NCBI GenBank assembly: GCA_041393015.1
Contig: JAWKKV010000010.1
Location: 94,192 to 158,191 of the forward strand
DNA: 64,000 bases
Direction: 5' to 3'
Source of the DNA: JAGQYH01 sp041393015
GTDB lineage: Bacteria > Bacteroidota > Bacteroidia > Chitinophagales > JADIYW01
Below, one piece after another: positions 1 through 10,666 of the stretch. Both the position numbers and the translations under genes were made by a program. Below the pieces are notes generated by a model. It searched no databases, was not told where the DNA came from, and worked only from the letters and a program-made list of their open reading frames with translations. Within the stretch, counting starts at the first letter, position 1. Each line of letters starts with the position of its first letter.

Positions 1-1175
1 TCACCTCTTGCAAAAAGAAAGGTGTATTGGAGGGAGATTGGTATGCTGCACTTAAAATCAATGATACCTTAGAAATTCCATTTGTTTTAAATATTAATGA
101 AAGCAAGGTTTATTGGGATGTTAGTGTTTATAATGCCAATGAAACTATTCAATTGGATGCTACCCAGCTAAAGGATTCTCTATTTTTAAAATTTCCCGCG
201 TTTGATTCTGAGTTAAGATTAAAGATTAAAAATAGAGGCAGATTAGAAGGCAAATGGTATAATTATGATAAAGATGACTATACCATGCCTGTTTATGCCA
301 ATTATGATATTAACAAATATATTACTTCTAATTCATTAGAAAATGTAACGGGTCAATGGGAAGTTCATTTTGCAGAAGGTAGTGAACAAGAGTGGCCAGC
401 TATAGGATTGTTTGATCAGAATGAGAACGATGAATTGATAGGCACTTTTAGAACAGAAACAGGCGATTACCGATACTTAAGTGGCACGTTAAACGACAAT
501 AATTTTTCAGTATCTACTTTTGATGGTGCCAATGCCTACTTGTTTACTGCTGTTGTTAAAGATGATGGAGAAAGTATGGATGATGGGATGTTTTACTCCG
601 GCAAACATTACGAAACCAATTGGATTGCATATAAGAATAAAAATATTGAACTAAGTAATCCGGAAAGTCTAACACAACTAGTGGAGAACGAAAAATTTGA
701 ATTTACTTTTCCAAATTACGACTTTATAAATGAGACCACTTTCCCTTCTGAATTATATGATAATAAAGTAGTGATTATTCAAATATTTGGCTCGTGGTGC
801 CCTAATTGCATGGACGAAACTAAATACTTAACTAAGCTATACAAACAACACGAAAATGATGATTTTGAAATCATTGGAGTGGCGTTTGAGCACTCGCAAG
901 ACAAAGCAAAAATCACTTCTCGATTGACGAAATATATGGAAGACCTAGCAGTGGACTATACCATATTGTATGGCGGCAACTCTACTAAGGAATCTGCTAG
1001 TTTAGCCTTTCCAATGTTAGATCAAGTGAAGGCTTTCCCAACTACATTATTTATTGATAAAAAGGGTCAAGTTAGAAAAATACATACAGGATTTGATGGA
1101 CCGGGAACCGGCGAAATTTACCGAAATTATAAAAGGTCTACAGATAAATTCATCAATACTCTTTTAGAAGAATAA
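1..1175 (+). CDS. TlpA-type thioredoxin-fold lipoprotein, 5' partial
   Basis: The reading frame is open from the left edge, and the residues before the first possible TTG start (27) read TSCKKKGVLEG, which looks like the end of a lipobox with its acylated Cys. The gene therefore starts outside the window. The N-terminal two thirds are beta-rich, without a motif I recognise. The C-terminal third is a thioredoxin/TlpA domain with a WCPNC active site at bases 795-809 and a cis-Pro-type FPTTLFID segment near 1030-1060. The family reduces or isomerises disulfides, or reduces haem-ligand Cys, on the periplasmic side. It ends 6 bp before the miaE-like gene and probably shares its transcript. Domain call firm; substrate unknown. 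Confidence 0.85.
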   Translation, partial: TSCKKKGVLEGDWYAALKINDTLEIPFVLNINESKVYWDVSVYNANETIQLDATQLKDSLFLKFPAFDSELRLKIKNRGRLEGKWYNYDKDDYTMPVYANYDINKYITSNSLENVTGQWEVHFAEGSEQEWPAIGLFDQNENDELIGTFRTETGDYRYLSGTLNDNNFSVSTFDGANAYLFTAVVKDDGESMDDGMFYSGKHYETNWIAYKNKNIELSNPESLTQLVENEKFEFTFPNYDFINETTFPSELYDNKVVIIQIFGSWCPNCMDETKYLTKLYKQHENDDFEIIGVAFEHSQDKAKITSRLTKYMEDLAVDYTILYGGNSTKESASLAFPMLDQVKAFPTTLFIDKKGQVRKIHTGFDGPGTGEIYRNYKRSTDKFINTLLEE

Positions 1176-1181
1176 AGCATT

Positions 1182-1766
1182 ATGAAGTTAAATTTGGATA
1201 TAAAAGTACCTAGTTCACAAGATTGGTTACATGCCGTTCTGAATCATTTTGACACCTTTTTGCAAGATCATGCCGATTGTGAACGCAAAGCATCTGCCAT
1301 GGCGATGAGTTTTGTCGCCAAATATCCGGATAGAAAAGAGATCATTCCTGAGTTAATTGAAACCGCATTGGAGGAATTGGAGCATTTCCAAGAAGTCTAT
1401 GCCATTATGGAGAAACGAAATATTAACTTACCGGCAAGTATGGCAAAAGACCCATATTTACAAGCTCTGCTCCCCTACTGCAGAAGTGATAGAGACAATA
1501 GATTTATGGATCGTTTACTGATTGCATCCATTGCAGAAACCAGAGGCGCAGAAAGATTTAAAATGGTAGCTGATAATTTACAAGATGAAGATTTGGCAAA
1601 ATTTTATAAAAAACTCTGGACATCTGAAGCAAAGCACGGGCATATTTTTGTTAAAATGGCGTTACATTATTTTTCTGAAGAGGAAGTCTACCCAAGATTA
1701 GAAGAGTTACTTCAAAAAGAAAGCGAAATTATTGGTCAATTAGAAATTAGATCGGCTTTGCATTGA
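1182..1766 (+). CDS. miaE: tRNA 2-methylthio-N6-isopentenyladenosine hydroxylase (MiaE-like)
   Basis: A 194-residue ferritin-like di-iron protein of the usual MiaE length. Two ExxH-type iron-ligand segments are visible: EELEHFQEV near residue 64 and EAKHGHIF near residue 149, with a further ETRGAERF helix around 127. The family hydroxylates ms2i6A37 in tRNAs that read UNN codons, using O2. The ATG at 1182 follows the upstream stop by 6 bp, so the gene is probably cotranscribed with the thioredoxin lipoprotein. No miaA or miaB is in the window, so the substrate pathway cannot be confirmed here. Confidence 0.88.
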   Translation: MKLNLDIKVPSSQDWLHAVLNHFDTFLQDHADCERKASAMAMSFVAKYPDRKEIIPELIETALEELEHFQEVYAIMEKRNINLPASMAKDPYLQALLPYCRSDRDNRFMDRLLIASIAETRGAERFKMVADNLQDEDLAKFYKKLWTSEAKHGHIFVKMALHYFSEEEVYPRLEELLQKESEIIGQLEIRSALH

Positions 1767-1788
1767 AGCCGTTTCTTTGATAATATTT

Positions 1789-1974
1789 TCAACTATTCCT
1801 TTTATGTTTCCACTTATGAAAAAGAGTCTTTCTAACTCGATAAGGCGGTGAATCTTTAGCTGTATATTTATTGTAGTAATAGTGTTTATCATCAGTATCC
1901 TCATATAAGGAATGATCTGCCGTCATAAAATATAAGACCCTACGAAGTACTCGTTGTAAGAAAGACCGTTTCAT
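1789..1974 (-). CDS. Small basic hypothetical protein
   Basis: An open frame of 61 codons from an ATG at 1974; a GTG at 1992 would give 67. The product is rich in Arg, Lys and Tyr (MKRSFLQRVLRRVLYF near the start, a run of His/Tyr in the middle) with no membrane segment or motif I recognise. It lies 23 bp beyond the convergent MiaE gene and downstream of the YihY gene on the same strand, so it may be the last gene of that transcript. Coding status is uncertain. Confidence 0.4.
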   Translation of the reverse strand: MKRSFLQRVLRRVLYFMTADHSLYEDTDDKHYYYNKYTAKDSPPYRVRKTLFHKWKHKRNS

Positions 1975-2015
1975 TAAGCTTATATACGACACCTATCAAG
2001 CTATGTTACGAAACA

Positions 2016-2936
2016 TCACTTTTTTCGGTTTATTTCCTTTAAAACAATATTTACAGCATCCTCATCCGGCAAAATTGGATACTCTTTCATTTCTGACCAT
2101 ACATAAGTAAAAGAGGCGCCTAAATATATAATTTGTGCGGTATAATAAATCCATACTAAAAGCAAAGCAATTACACTAGCAGAACCAAAAGTGGTGAGCG
2201 TGTTGCTGTTGCCAAAATAGATACTAAATAATAGCTTACCTATTGAAAATAGAATAGCTGTAAATATACCTCCCGCTAAAGCTGCTTTCCAACGTACAAT
2301 GGCATCTCCTAAATACTTAAACATTAATGTAAAAAGAAAACTAACAAACACTAATGAAATAAATAATTCAAATAGAAAATATACCTTAGAAAAATAAGCT
2401 GATTGATTAAATTTTTCGGCAAACTTGTAAAAAAAGCTATTTAAAGTAATACTAGCCAAAAGAATAAATCCTGTTGTTATAATGATTAAAAACGAGATAA
2501 ACTGACTAGTAAAATACTTTATAACATTACTCTTTGGCTTAGATTTTATCAACCAAATATCATTGAGCGAATTTTGTAACTGATAAAAAACGGCTGTGGC
2601 ACTTAACACCAAAGTAATTAAACCTATTATAGTCATTGCTACATTAGAGCCATATCGATATTGATTCTTTAAAAATTGTTGAATTTGCTCTGCAATGTCC
2701 TTTCCTAAAACTCCCTTTATTTCAAGAAATATTTCTCCCTTTACTGCTTGTTCACCGAAGAAAAGTCCAGATACCGAAATAACGATGATGATAATGGGTA
2801 AAAATGAAAAGACAGCGTAATACGACAATGCAGCACCTTTCTCAAAAGTTTTAGTCTCAAAGAAATGTGATAGCACAGCTTTCATTACTGTCAGCCCAGT
2901 ATTATCCTTTTTTTTATTCTGACTTACTAATTTCAT
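2016..2936 (-). CDS. YihY/BrkB-family inner membrane protein
   Basis: 306 residues, with about six hydrophobic segments. The early GAALSYYAVFSFLPIII segment (near 37-53) and the DIWLIKSKPKS region (near 127-137) are hallmarks of the YihY/UPF0761 family, once called ribonuclease BN. The molecular function is not established. The ATG at 2936 is clear. It lies downstream of the LptD-like gene on the same strand with a 34-bp gap and may be cotranscribed with it. Confidence 0.88.
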   Translation of the reverse strand: MKLVSQNKKKDNTGLTVMKAVLSHFFETKTFEKGAALSYYAVFSFLPIIIIVISVSGLFFGEQAVKGEIFLEIKGVLGKDIAEQIQQFLKNQYRYGSNVAMTIIGLITLVLSATAVFYQLQNSLNDIWLIKSKPKSNVIKYFTSQFISFLIIITTGFILLASITLNSFFYKFAEKFNQSAYFSKVYFLFELFISLVFVSFLFTLMFKYLGDAIVRWKAALAGGIFTAILFSIGKLLFSIYFGNSNTLTTFGSASVIALLLVWIYYTAQIIYLGASFTYVWSEMKEYPILPDEDAVNIVLKEINRKK

Positions 2937-2970
2937 TATTTATAACCTAACGGCAAGCCTAATTTGATCT

Positions 2971-5676
2971 TTAAAACCCGGAGGAGAAAACATTACTATT
3001 CGCAGGAATACTCTTCTCTAATTTATTTAAGAAGCCTAATTGACTAGCTTTAACCCTCACCCCAAAATTTACGAATTGTCGACCAATAGGATACCATTCC
3101 ATAAAAAGATACCAGCAATGCAAATCTCTATTGATTCTAATAGAAGCTGTATTAATCTCCAAATCCGTCCAATTTACACGCATAGAAGCTTGAATTTGCC
3201 ACTTAGGCGTCAAACTAAAATCTACATTAAAGTTAGAGGAGTGAGTAATTATTAAAGTGTCTTGACCACTTGAAAATGACTTATTCAAAGTCAAACTGTA
3301 ATCAAAATTCATACGCCAAGGTAGTTCAAAATTTACATAATCGGTCCGATTACCAAAGTATTGATCTTGATACCAAGGTTCATATAAACTATTTGATTGG
3401 TAAGCAGAGTTACCATTTCCAGTTGTTTTTTTAGATTGAAAGCTTCCCGTGACATTGGCTGTAAATGTCTTTAACCTAAACAACCTTCCAGTTTCTTTTA
3501 CCAACCATTTATCTACTGTTCTATTGGTATTGGGATCTGTATAATATGGCGATATAACCCCTCTAAAATTAATTCGAATACCTTTGTATATCTCGGTACT
3601 TCCACTGCTAAAAGATATATCACTTAGCTTTAAAGAATCCCTTGCAAAATTGTAAGACCCACTAATACCAAACCCATTTAACAGCTTTATTTTTCTCGAA
3701 TTTTGAGTGGTTGTCGTATCCCGTTTCGGTCTCAATTTCATTTCAAAATCATTGATTAATGAAAAGTTTAGACTCATACTTTTACCACTCGTCGGACCAC
3801 CCAAAATCCCATCTTCAAATCTAGAATACAACACTTCATTTCCGGCCGTGTCCGTTTGTACATTATCGTAAAAACCCCATCTATCTTCGCTAAAATCCGG
3901 TCTGTAGTTAAAATTTATATTAGGTCGCATAACATGTCGAAAGGCTTCCACATTTTTAGTTCTTTTAAAATACCAAGTACCAAATAACGTCCAACTTACA
4001 GAAGTGTTAAAGCCAAAATCTCTAGCTGTTTTAAAACCATAATCTCTATCCTCGGTTATTCTATTAAAAGTAGTATCTCCATCAACAATTAATGTATCTG
4101 TAAAACTTTTACTCACTGCATCAGGATACCAAAACTCATTGTAATTAAATGATGGATTAATATTGATATACTTGAATAGTTTTATTTGCGTACCAACAGC
4201 AGCTGTTTGCTTTATCCCTGTTCTTAAGTTATCAATCGTTTCTTGCTTAAAGAAAGTGGAATCAACGGCAGAAATTCTAGTTTCTGATCGAACTGAATAA
4301 TTAAAGAATATATCTTCGTACCACTTTCTATTTCCTGTTTTCGACAAACCTTCAAAAGGATTGATATTATTTACATTAAAGTTAATACTTGGCACCGTTA
4401 AATTGATCTTTCCCGTAGACGTATTCTGGTTGTGGTTAGCACTTAAATTCAAACGATAAGGTTTCCCGGGCCAATTCTTGGAAAAAGAAATGGAAGAACT
4501 CAATGAATTATTTAGATAAGTGTCTCCTTCACCAATTAAATTCTTATTGAATCCTGTAGTTTGAATATTAGTACTAATGGTAAAACTACTGTTGTTTAGT
4601 TTCTTAGGATCAACTGTTAGATTCCATCTAAAACTTAAACTTCTCGAAGGTCCTCCATAATCAGGATCCCTTCTTTCGCCTTCTATCCTACTTAAATAGG
4701 TTATATCTAAATTACCGCTAAAACCATATCTTTTTCTATAATCCAAAAAAGTATACAAACTATAGTTTCCATGAGTAAAAACATCGGCTTTTGTGGTTAA
4801 CCCTAGCTTATCGTTAATTGCCCAAAACACACCTAAATCCCTTAATCCATAGCCCACTTGATCAGAATAAGTAAAAATAAACTGCGGTTGAATCAATCCC
4901 GAATTTCTATTCTTCATCATGGGAAATAAACCGAAAGGCATCCATAATGGCGTTCTAACATCTTCAATCACTAAGTTAGCCGGCTTCCCAACAATAATTT
5001 TATCCTTTAATATCTTCACTTTATCAATCTCAATATAGAAATGTGGATGCTCCATATTGCAAGTGGTATATCTTGCCTTTTTACCAAATATCACATCTTC
5101 CCCAATTGACTTAATCTCCATACCATGCAAGTAACCTTCAGATTCTTTTAAAACCATTCCTTTACTTTTCCCCTTCTTGGTTTTGAAATTATATCGAAAG
5201 TGTTCCGCAATGTAAATATTACTGCCTTCCTTAAATACAGGATTGCCTATCCATTTTTTTTGTAAACTATCATATACTCCAAAAGCTTCTACTTCATTAG
5301 ATTCAAAATAGAAGTCAATTCGTTCTGCTGACAATTCAATATTTTTATACTTTACAACTGAACTTCCGTATAAGTGTATCACTTTTTCTGAAAGATTTAC
5401 ACGAAAACTATCAATTGCATTGTAAGAAATTGGAGCATCAAGGCTATCGGGAGAGACTTTTATCTTATTGCTAGGCACATTTCCACCAAAAATGGCCTTT
5501 TGTTGAAAAACAGAGGTGTCAATTTCCAATTCATTAACGCTATTTGTATCTACAATAATAGTGTCCTGAATAAAACTGGTATCATTATTGGAAATAAATT
5601 CAGATGATTGTCCGTTCATATCAAATGATAGACAAATCAACGAAACGAATATTATGAACCTATATAACAAAGGCAA
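2971..5676 (-). CDS. LptD-like outer membrane LPS-assembly protein
   Basis: 901 residues: signal peptide (about 1-22, ending near MNGQ), an LptA/OstA-like jelly-roll region (about 95-190, SEKVIHLYGSSVVKYKNIELSA), and a long C-terminal part of alternating aromatic beta strands typical of an outer membrane barrel. The family delivers lipopolysaccharide to the outer leaflet. The only start that keeps the signal peptide is TTG at 5676, three bases from the divergent amidase ATG at 5680, so the 5' signals of each gene must lie within the other's coding sequence. A second OstA-like protein is encoded at 7967-10048. Confidence 0.85.
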   Translation of the reverse strand: MPLLYRFIIFVSLICLSFDMNGQSSEFISNNDTSFIQDTIIVDTNSVNELEIDTSVFQQKAIFGGNVPSNKIKVSPDSLDAPISYNAIDSFRVNLSEKVIHLYGSSVVKYKNIELSAERIDFYFESNEVEAFGVYDSLQKKWIGNPVFKEGSNIYIAEHFRYNFKTKKGKSKGMVLKESEGYLHGMEIKSIGEDVIFGKKARYTTCNMEHPHFYIEIDKVKILKDKIIVGKPANLVIEDVRTPLWMPFGLFPMMKNRNSGLIQPQFIFTYSDQVGYGLRDLGVFWAINDKLGLTTKADVFTHGNYSLYTFLDYRKRYGFSGNLDITYLSRIEGERRDPDYGGPSRSLSFRWNLTVDPKKLNNSSFTISTNIQTTGFNKNLIGEGDTYLNNSLSSSISFSKNWPGKPYRLNLSANHNQNTSTGKINLTVPSINFNVNNINPFEGLSKTGNRKWYEDIFFNYSVRSETRISAVDSTFFKQETIDNLRTGIKQTAAVGTQIKLFKYININPSFNYNEFWYPDAVSKSFTDTLIVDGDTTFNRITEDRDYGFKTARDFGFNTSVSWTLFGTWYFKRTKNVEAFRHVMRPNINFNYRPDFSEDRWGFYDNVQTDTAGNEVLYSRFEDGILGGPTSGKSMSLNFSLINDFEMKLRPKRDTTTTQNSRKIKLLNGFGISGSYNFARDSLKLSDISFSSGSTEIYKGIRINFRGVISPYYTDPNTNRTVDKWLVKETGRLFRLKTFTANVTGSFQSKKTTGNGNSAYQSNSLYEPWYQDQYFGNRTDYVNFELPWRMNFDYSLTLNKSFSSGQDTLIITHSSNFNVDFSLTPKWQIQASMRVNWTDLEINTASIRINRDLHCWYLFMEWYPIGRQFVNFGVRVKASQLGFLNKLEKSIPANSNVFSSGF

Positions 5677-5679
5677 AAG

Positions 5680-6888
<1,209 letters not shown>

Positions 6889-6971
6889 AATTCCGAATAT
6901 GATATTGTTTTTACAAGTTAAAGCAGCATCTATAGCAACATCTTATTATATTAGCCGCAAATAATTAGACA

Positions 6972-7946
6972 TTGAAGTTTTCAGTAACAGACGAATTAAA
7001 GGTTGGAGGATTAACAGTTTTAGCAATTGCCGTTTTTATAATTGGTTTCAATTATTTAAAAGGCGCAACAATATTTGCTAAAGATTTAAAAGTATATGTT
7101 TTATTAGAAGATGCTGCTAGCGTAAGCCCTGCAAGTCCTGTAGCAATGCATGGCATCAAAATTGGCAAGGTTAATAGTGTTGTTCAAGAAAAACACGATA
7201 GTTTTAACGTTGTGTTCTACTTAAGCATCAATAAAGACGCAAAAATTCCTAAAGAGAGTATTGTACAAATTGTAGAATTAGATTTGTTAGGTACTAAAGA
7301 ATTGAGAATTACACCTAGTAAATCCACCGAAAACTTAGCAAGCGGCGACACCATAATTGGTTTTGTACAAGGCGGCATGATGGCCATGATTACTGAGCAG
7401 TTAGATGACAAATTAGGTCCATTAATTGAAAGTACTGTTCCATTAATTAGTAGAGTAGATACATTAGTAATGAATTTAAACTCCTCTTTAATGGAAGGTG
7501 GAGAAGGATCATTAGATGATATGCTCGGCTCTTTAAGAAGATCATTGAGTAATGTTGAAGGTATCACTAAAAAGGTAGATGTTCTGATGACAAGTCAAAC
7601 AGAGAACATCGATGGCGTTTTATCCGGAGCCAATAAATTGGTTACCTCTTTAGCCGACAATTCTGGTAAAATAGATAGTATCATCGGCAATTTCAATACG
7701 CTTTCAGGTAAATTAAGTGAAATGGATTTTGAAAATATTGTGTCTAGTGCCAATAATATTGTTGATGATATTGAAGCCCTTACTGCAAGTTTGAAAAATG
7801 CTGACGGAACATTAGGTAAATTGCTAAATGAAGATGGAATTTATACTTCATTAGATAGTACTTTAGGAAGTTTAAATGCGTTATTACTTGATGTAAAGTC
7901 GAATCCAAAAAAATACGTAAGTTTTTCTTTGATTGGCAGAAAGTGA
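6972..7946 (+). CDS. MlaD/MCE-family lipid transport protein
   Basis: 324 residues. The start is TTG at 6972 (MKFSVTDELKVGG), followed by one membrane helix (about 13-31) and an MCE domain (about 38-115, including PVAMHGIKIGKV). The C-terminal part is a long Ser/Asn-rich helical region, typical of Bacteroidota MlaD-like proteins. The family forms the periplasmic ring of an ABC phospholipid transporter. The ATPase and permease subunits are not in this window. It lies between the amidase and the OstA-like gene in the same direction. Confidence 0.88.
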   Translation: MKFSVTDELKVGGLTVLAIAVFIIGFNYLKGATIFAKDLKVYVLLEDAASVSPASPVAMHGIKIGKVNSVVQEKHDSFNVVFYLSINKDAKIPKESIVQIVELDLLGTKELRITPSKSTENLASGDTIIGFVQGGMMAMITEQLDDKLGPLIESTVPLISRVDTLVMNLNSSLMEGGEGSLDDMLGSLRRSLSNVEGITKKVDVLMTSQTENIDGVLSGANKLVTSLADNSGKIDSIIGNFNTLSGKLSEMDFENIVSSANNIVDDIEALTASLKNADGTLGKLLNEDGIYTSLDSTLGSLNALLLDVKSNPKKYVSFSLIGRK

Positions 7947-7966
7947 TAACGTAAAAGCTATTAAGC

Positions 7967-10048
7967 TTGATTAATAAAATCTCTATTGAACCGATTTTAA
8001 AATATACGTCTTATTTCAAGTTGATTCTTTTGCTTTCACTTGTTATAAGCACTCGACTACATGGTCAAACCAGCACTCAAATTAATGGTAATCAAACGTA
8101 TCAAATAGAAGATACCACTAAGATTAAACGTATTAAAATTATTAATACAGATGTGTTTGAGTTTAAAACAGACACAACTACCAAAACAACCATTAGAAAA
8201 TTTACTGGCAATGTTCTCTTTGAACACAAAGGCACAGATTTTTACAGCAATAAAGCGATTCAATATATGGATTCTTCTATTGTGGTAGCCAGTGGTGATG
8301 TTCATATTCAAAAGCCCGACTCCTTTGATGTTTGGGCTGATTATCTAGTCTATTATAGCAATAAAAAGTTTGCCAAATTGAGAGGCAATGTCATTTTTCA
8401 AGATTCATCGGCTAAATTAATTACCGATACTTTAGACTACGATATGAATAAAGATGTTGGTTATTTTTGGGGTGGCGGGAAATTAATTACGGATAGCAGC
8501 ACACTTTCTAGTGAGGAAGGTGTTTACTATCATAGAAAAAGAGAAGCCTATTTTTATAAAAACGTTCATCTTACCAATCCGGATTTTGATCTCTACTCCG
8601 ACTCCATGCGGTACGATACTAAAGAAAGAGTAGCCTACTTTATTGCAGCAACCAAAATTGTTAATGGTAAGGATGTCATCTATTGTAATTCCGGGTTTTA
8701 TGATACAAAAACCAATAGAGCACAATTTGGTGGCAGCACACAAATGAAAAGTGGTAGTACCAAAATATCAGCAGACGAATTGAATTACGACAAAAATATA
8801 GGATATGGTGAAGCCACTGGAAATGTAATTTGGGAAGATACCGTTGAACAAATTACTATCATTGCTAACTATTCAGAGTATTGGGATTCACTAAGCTATG
8901 TAATGGCTACAGACGATCCTTTGTTAATTGATATTACTGACGGAGACACCATGTATTTGAGTGCCGATACATTAATTACCTATAAACTTCCTCATCCTTC
9001 TACTGTCGTAAAGATTGACAAAATCACTCCCGATTCTACTATGACAGACACAACTGTTTCTTTGCCGAAAGATTCAGTGCTTATTGATGTGGTAAGTGAT
9101 TCTATGACAACCTCCATTGATTCTTTTTCAGCACCAATTGATACAAATAAAATTATTGTCGATTCTATAGAAAGCAAAGTCGACTCCATTCCAGCATCAA
9201 TTGATATTGACAGTGTCCATGTAGATTCATCAATAGACACATTAAAAGATACAATAACTTATGATGTTATAATAGACACCGTTACTGTTTTACCGGGACC
9301 GCCGCCAGACAGTATTAGAATTTTTCATGCTTATAAAAATGCCAAAGTATTGCAAGGTAGAATGTCTGGTGTTTGTGATTCGCTTTATTTTTCTACAGGT
9401 GACTCTATTTTTAGATTTCATCAAGACCCTTTGGTTTGGGTAGATACCACACAATTTTCAGGTGACAGCATGCATATCGTGCTAAAAAATAAAGTATTAG
9501 ATAGAATTTTGATCTATAAAAATGCGATGATTATTCATGAAAATATGCCCACCATTTATGATCAAACGAAAGGAAAAGAAGTAGAAGGTTTTTTCAAAGA
9601 TGAGAAAATGACAAAAATGGAAATTAAGGGCAACGGCGAAAGTATCTATTTTATAAAAGATGATTCATCAGCATTTGTTGGAGGCAATAAATCTATTTGT
9701 AGCAGAATGGTAATCACCATGAAACCAGGCGAAAATGATGTAGATTATATCACTTTCATTACCAAACCGGAAGCTACCTTCACTCCTTTTAGGATGATTA
9801 ATTTGGCTTCCTATAAACTAGAAGGTTTTAGTTGGCAATTTGAGAAAAAACCAAAAAATGTAGACGATATTGTAAGATACAGACCATTATATGAATATTT
9901 TTTGCAATATTTAGGCAAAGGAAAAGATATTGAGCCGAAGGAAGATGAAGTTATTTCCTCTACAAAAGAAAAATTAAAAGTGGAAGAAGAAGAAGAAGAA
10001 GAAGAAGAAGTGATTCCTAATAAAATTATTCAACTAAAGAAAGATTAA
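7967..10048 (+). CDS. OstA/LptA-like periplasmic protein with acidic tail
   Basis: 693 residues. TTG start at 7967, hydrophobic signal (about 16-33, ending LHGQ), then repeated LptA-type beta segments such as KFTGNVLFEHKGTDFYSNKAI and AKLRGNVIFQDSSAKLITDTL over about residues 60-330. Next come an Asp/Ser-rich linker (about 340-440), further beta segments, and a nine-Glu run before the C-terminus. The resemblance is to the periplasmic LPS-bridge proteins; a role in LPS transport is inferred from this and from the LptD-like gene 3 kb away. The next gene begins on the base after its stop codon. Confidence 0.8.
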   Translation: MINKISIEPILKYTSYFKLILLLSLVISTRLHGQTSTQINGNQTYQIEDTTKIKRIKIINTDVFEFKTDTTTKTTIRKFTGNVLFEHKGTDFYSNKAIQYMDSSIVVASGDVHIQKPDSFDVWADYLVYYSNKKFAKLRGNVIFQDSSAKLITDTLDYDMNKDVGYFWGGGKLITDSSTLSSEEGVYYHRKREAYFYKNVHLTNPDFDLYSDSMRYDTKERVAYFIAATKIVNGKDVIYCNSGFYDTKTNRAQFGGSTQMKSGSTKISADELNYDKNIGYGEATGNVIWEDTVEQITIIANYSEYWDSLSYVMATDDPLLIDITDGDTMYLSADTLITYKLPHPSTVVKIDKITPDSTMTDTTVSLPKDSVLIDVVSDSMTTSIDSFSAPIDTNKIIVDSIESKVDSIPASIDIDSVHVDSSIDTLKDTITYDVIIDTVTVLPGPPPDSIRIFHAYKNAKVLQGRMSGVCDSLYFSTGDSIFRFHQDPLVWVDTTQFSGDSMHIVLKNKVLDRILIYKNAMIIHENMPTIYDQTKGKEVEGFFKDEKMTKMEIKGNGESIYFIKDDSSAFVGGNKSICSRMVITMKPGENDVDYITFITKPEATFTPFRMINLASYKLEGFSWQFEKKPKNVDDIVRYRPLYEYFLQYLGKGKDIEPKEDEVISSTKEKLKVEEEEEEEEEVIPNKIIQLKKD
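9983..10009 (+). repeat. (GAA)9 microsatellite inside the OstA-like gene
   Basis: Nine uninterrupted GAA triplets encode nine Glu residues. The unit is a codon, so slippage would change tail length without shifting the frame. Confidence 0.95.
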
Positions 10049-10663
10049 ATGGCAGCGCTTAAATTTACACAATTCCTACGTCGATACGATATAAGGTTAT
10101 TCTTTTCTTCTGTTGAAGACACTATACCGGGTAGCCTAATATCAAAAGACAAAAAAGGTTATTTCCCTGTTGGACATTTAAGCGATTACTTAGACAATCC
10201 AAACTTAGATTGGACAACAGAAATGAAAGAAGCCAGCATGGTGTATGGCACTGTTGAGAGAGAACTAAGTTTAGGCGGAAGAGCTTCTTTAAATGAGTTT
10301 GGTGTTGGTATTCAAGGTGGTTTAGGAAAAGCTAAAAGCGTTAAGTTTTATATTGAAGAAGTTAAAGCCATGGGATTTCTAAAACCTATGAGACTAAACC
10401 TTATCGCTGACTCACACGAGTTAAAAAAGAGCAATAAAAAGATATGGAAGCTCATCAACAATAAGTGTGTAGTAGATTATACTTATTACGCTTCTAAAGT
10501 AACTTTTGATTTTGAAAGAGAAGGTAATTTTGACCTAAAAGCTGAAATAGCTAATAAAATTACCGCTTCCGCTGAAACAGAAATTAAATGGAAGTCTAAA
10601 AGCAGTTTTGTGGTAACCAATAACACCAAAGTGCCTTTTGGTTTTTCCGGCTGGGAGATTTAA
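10049..10663 (+). CDS. Hypothetical protein, possible bacterial gasdermin-like fold
   Basis: 204 residues, no signal peptide, one Cys (140). The ATG directly follows the stop of the OstA-like gene, implying translational coupling. I do not recognise it with certainty. The order of segments recalls bacterial gasdermins: an N-terminal block ending in an IPGSLI-type motif (26-31) and VGHLSDYL (41-48), a middle segment with an FYIEEV-like strand (100-105), a CVVDYTYYASKV strand (140-151), and a C-terminal VPFGF near the end (195-199). Against this, there is no N-terminal Cys for palmitoylation, no extra C-terminal inhibitory peptide and no protease gene next to it. CDS status is firm; the fold is a hypothesis. 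Confidence 0.7.
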   Translation: MAALKFTQFLRRYDIRLFFSSVEDTIPGSLISKDKKGYFPVGHLSDYLDNPNLDWTTEMKEASMVYGTVERELSLGGRASLNEFGVGIQGGLGKAKSVKFYIEEVKAMGFLKPMRLNLIADSHELKKSNKKIWKLINNKCVVDYTYYASKVTFDFEREGNFDLKAEIANKITASAETEIKWKSKSSFVVTNNTKVPFGFSGWEI

Positions 10664-10666
10664 AAG

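Noticed and set aside
27..29. TTG as true start of the first gene
   Set aside because: The frame is open to the left edge and the upstream residues TSCKKK look like a lipobox, so the gene begins outside the window.
3040..3255. 71-codon plus-strand frame inside the LptD-like gene
   Set aside because: Antisense shadow of the barrel-coding sequence with no motif.
8057..9240. Several minus-strand frames inside the OstA-like gene
   Set aside because: Mirror frames of a biased coding sequence with no independent start context or motif.
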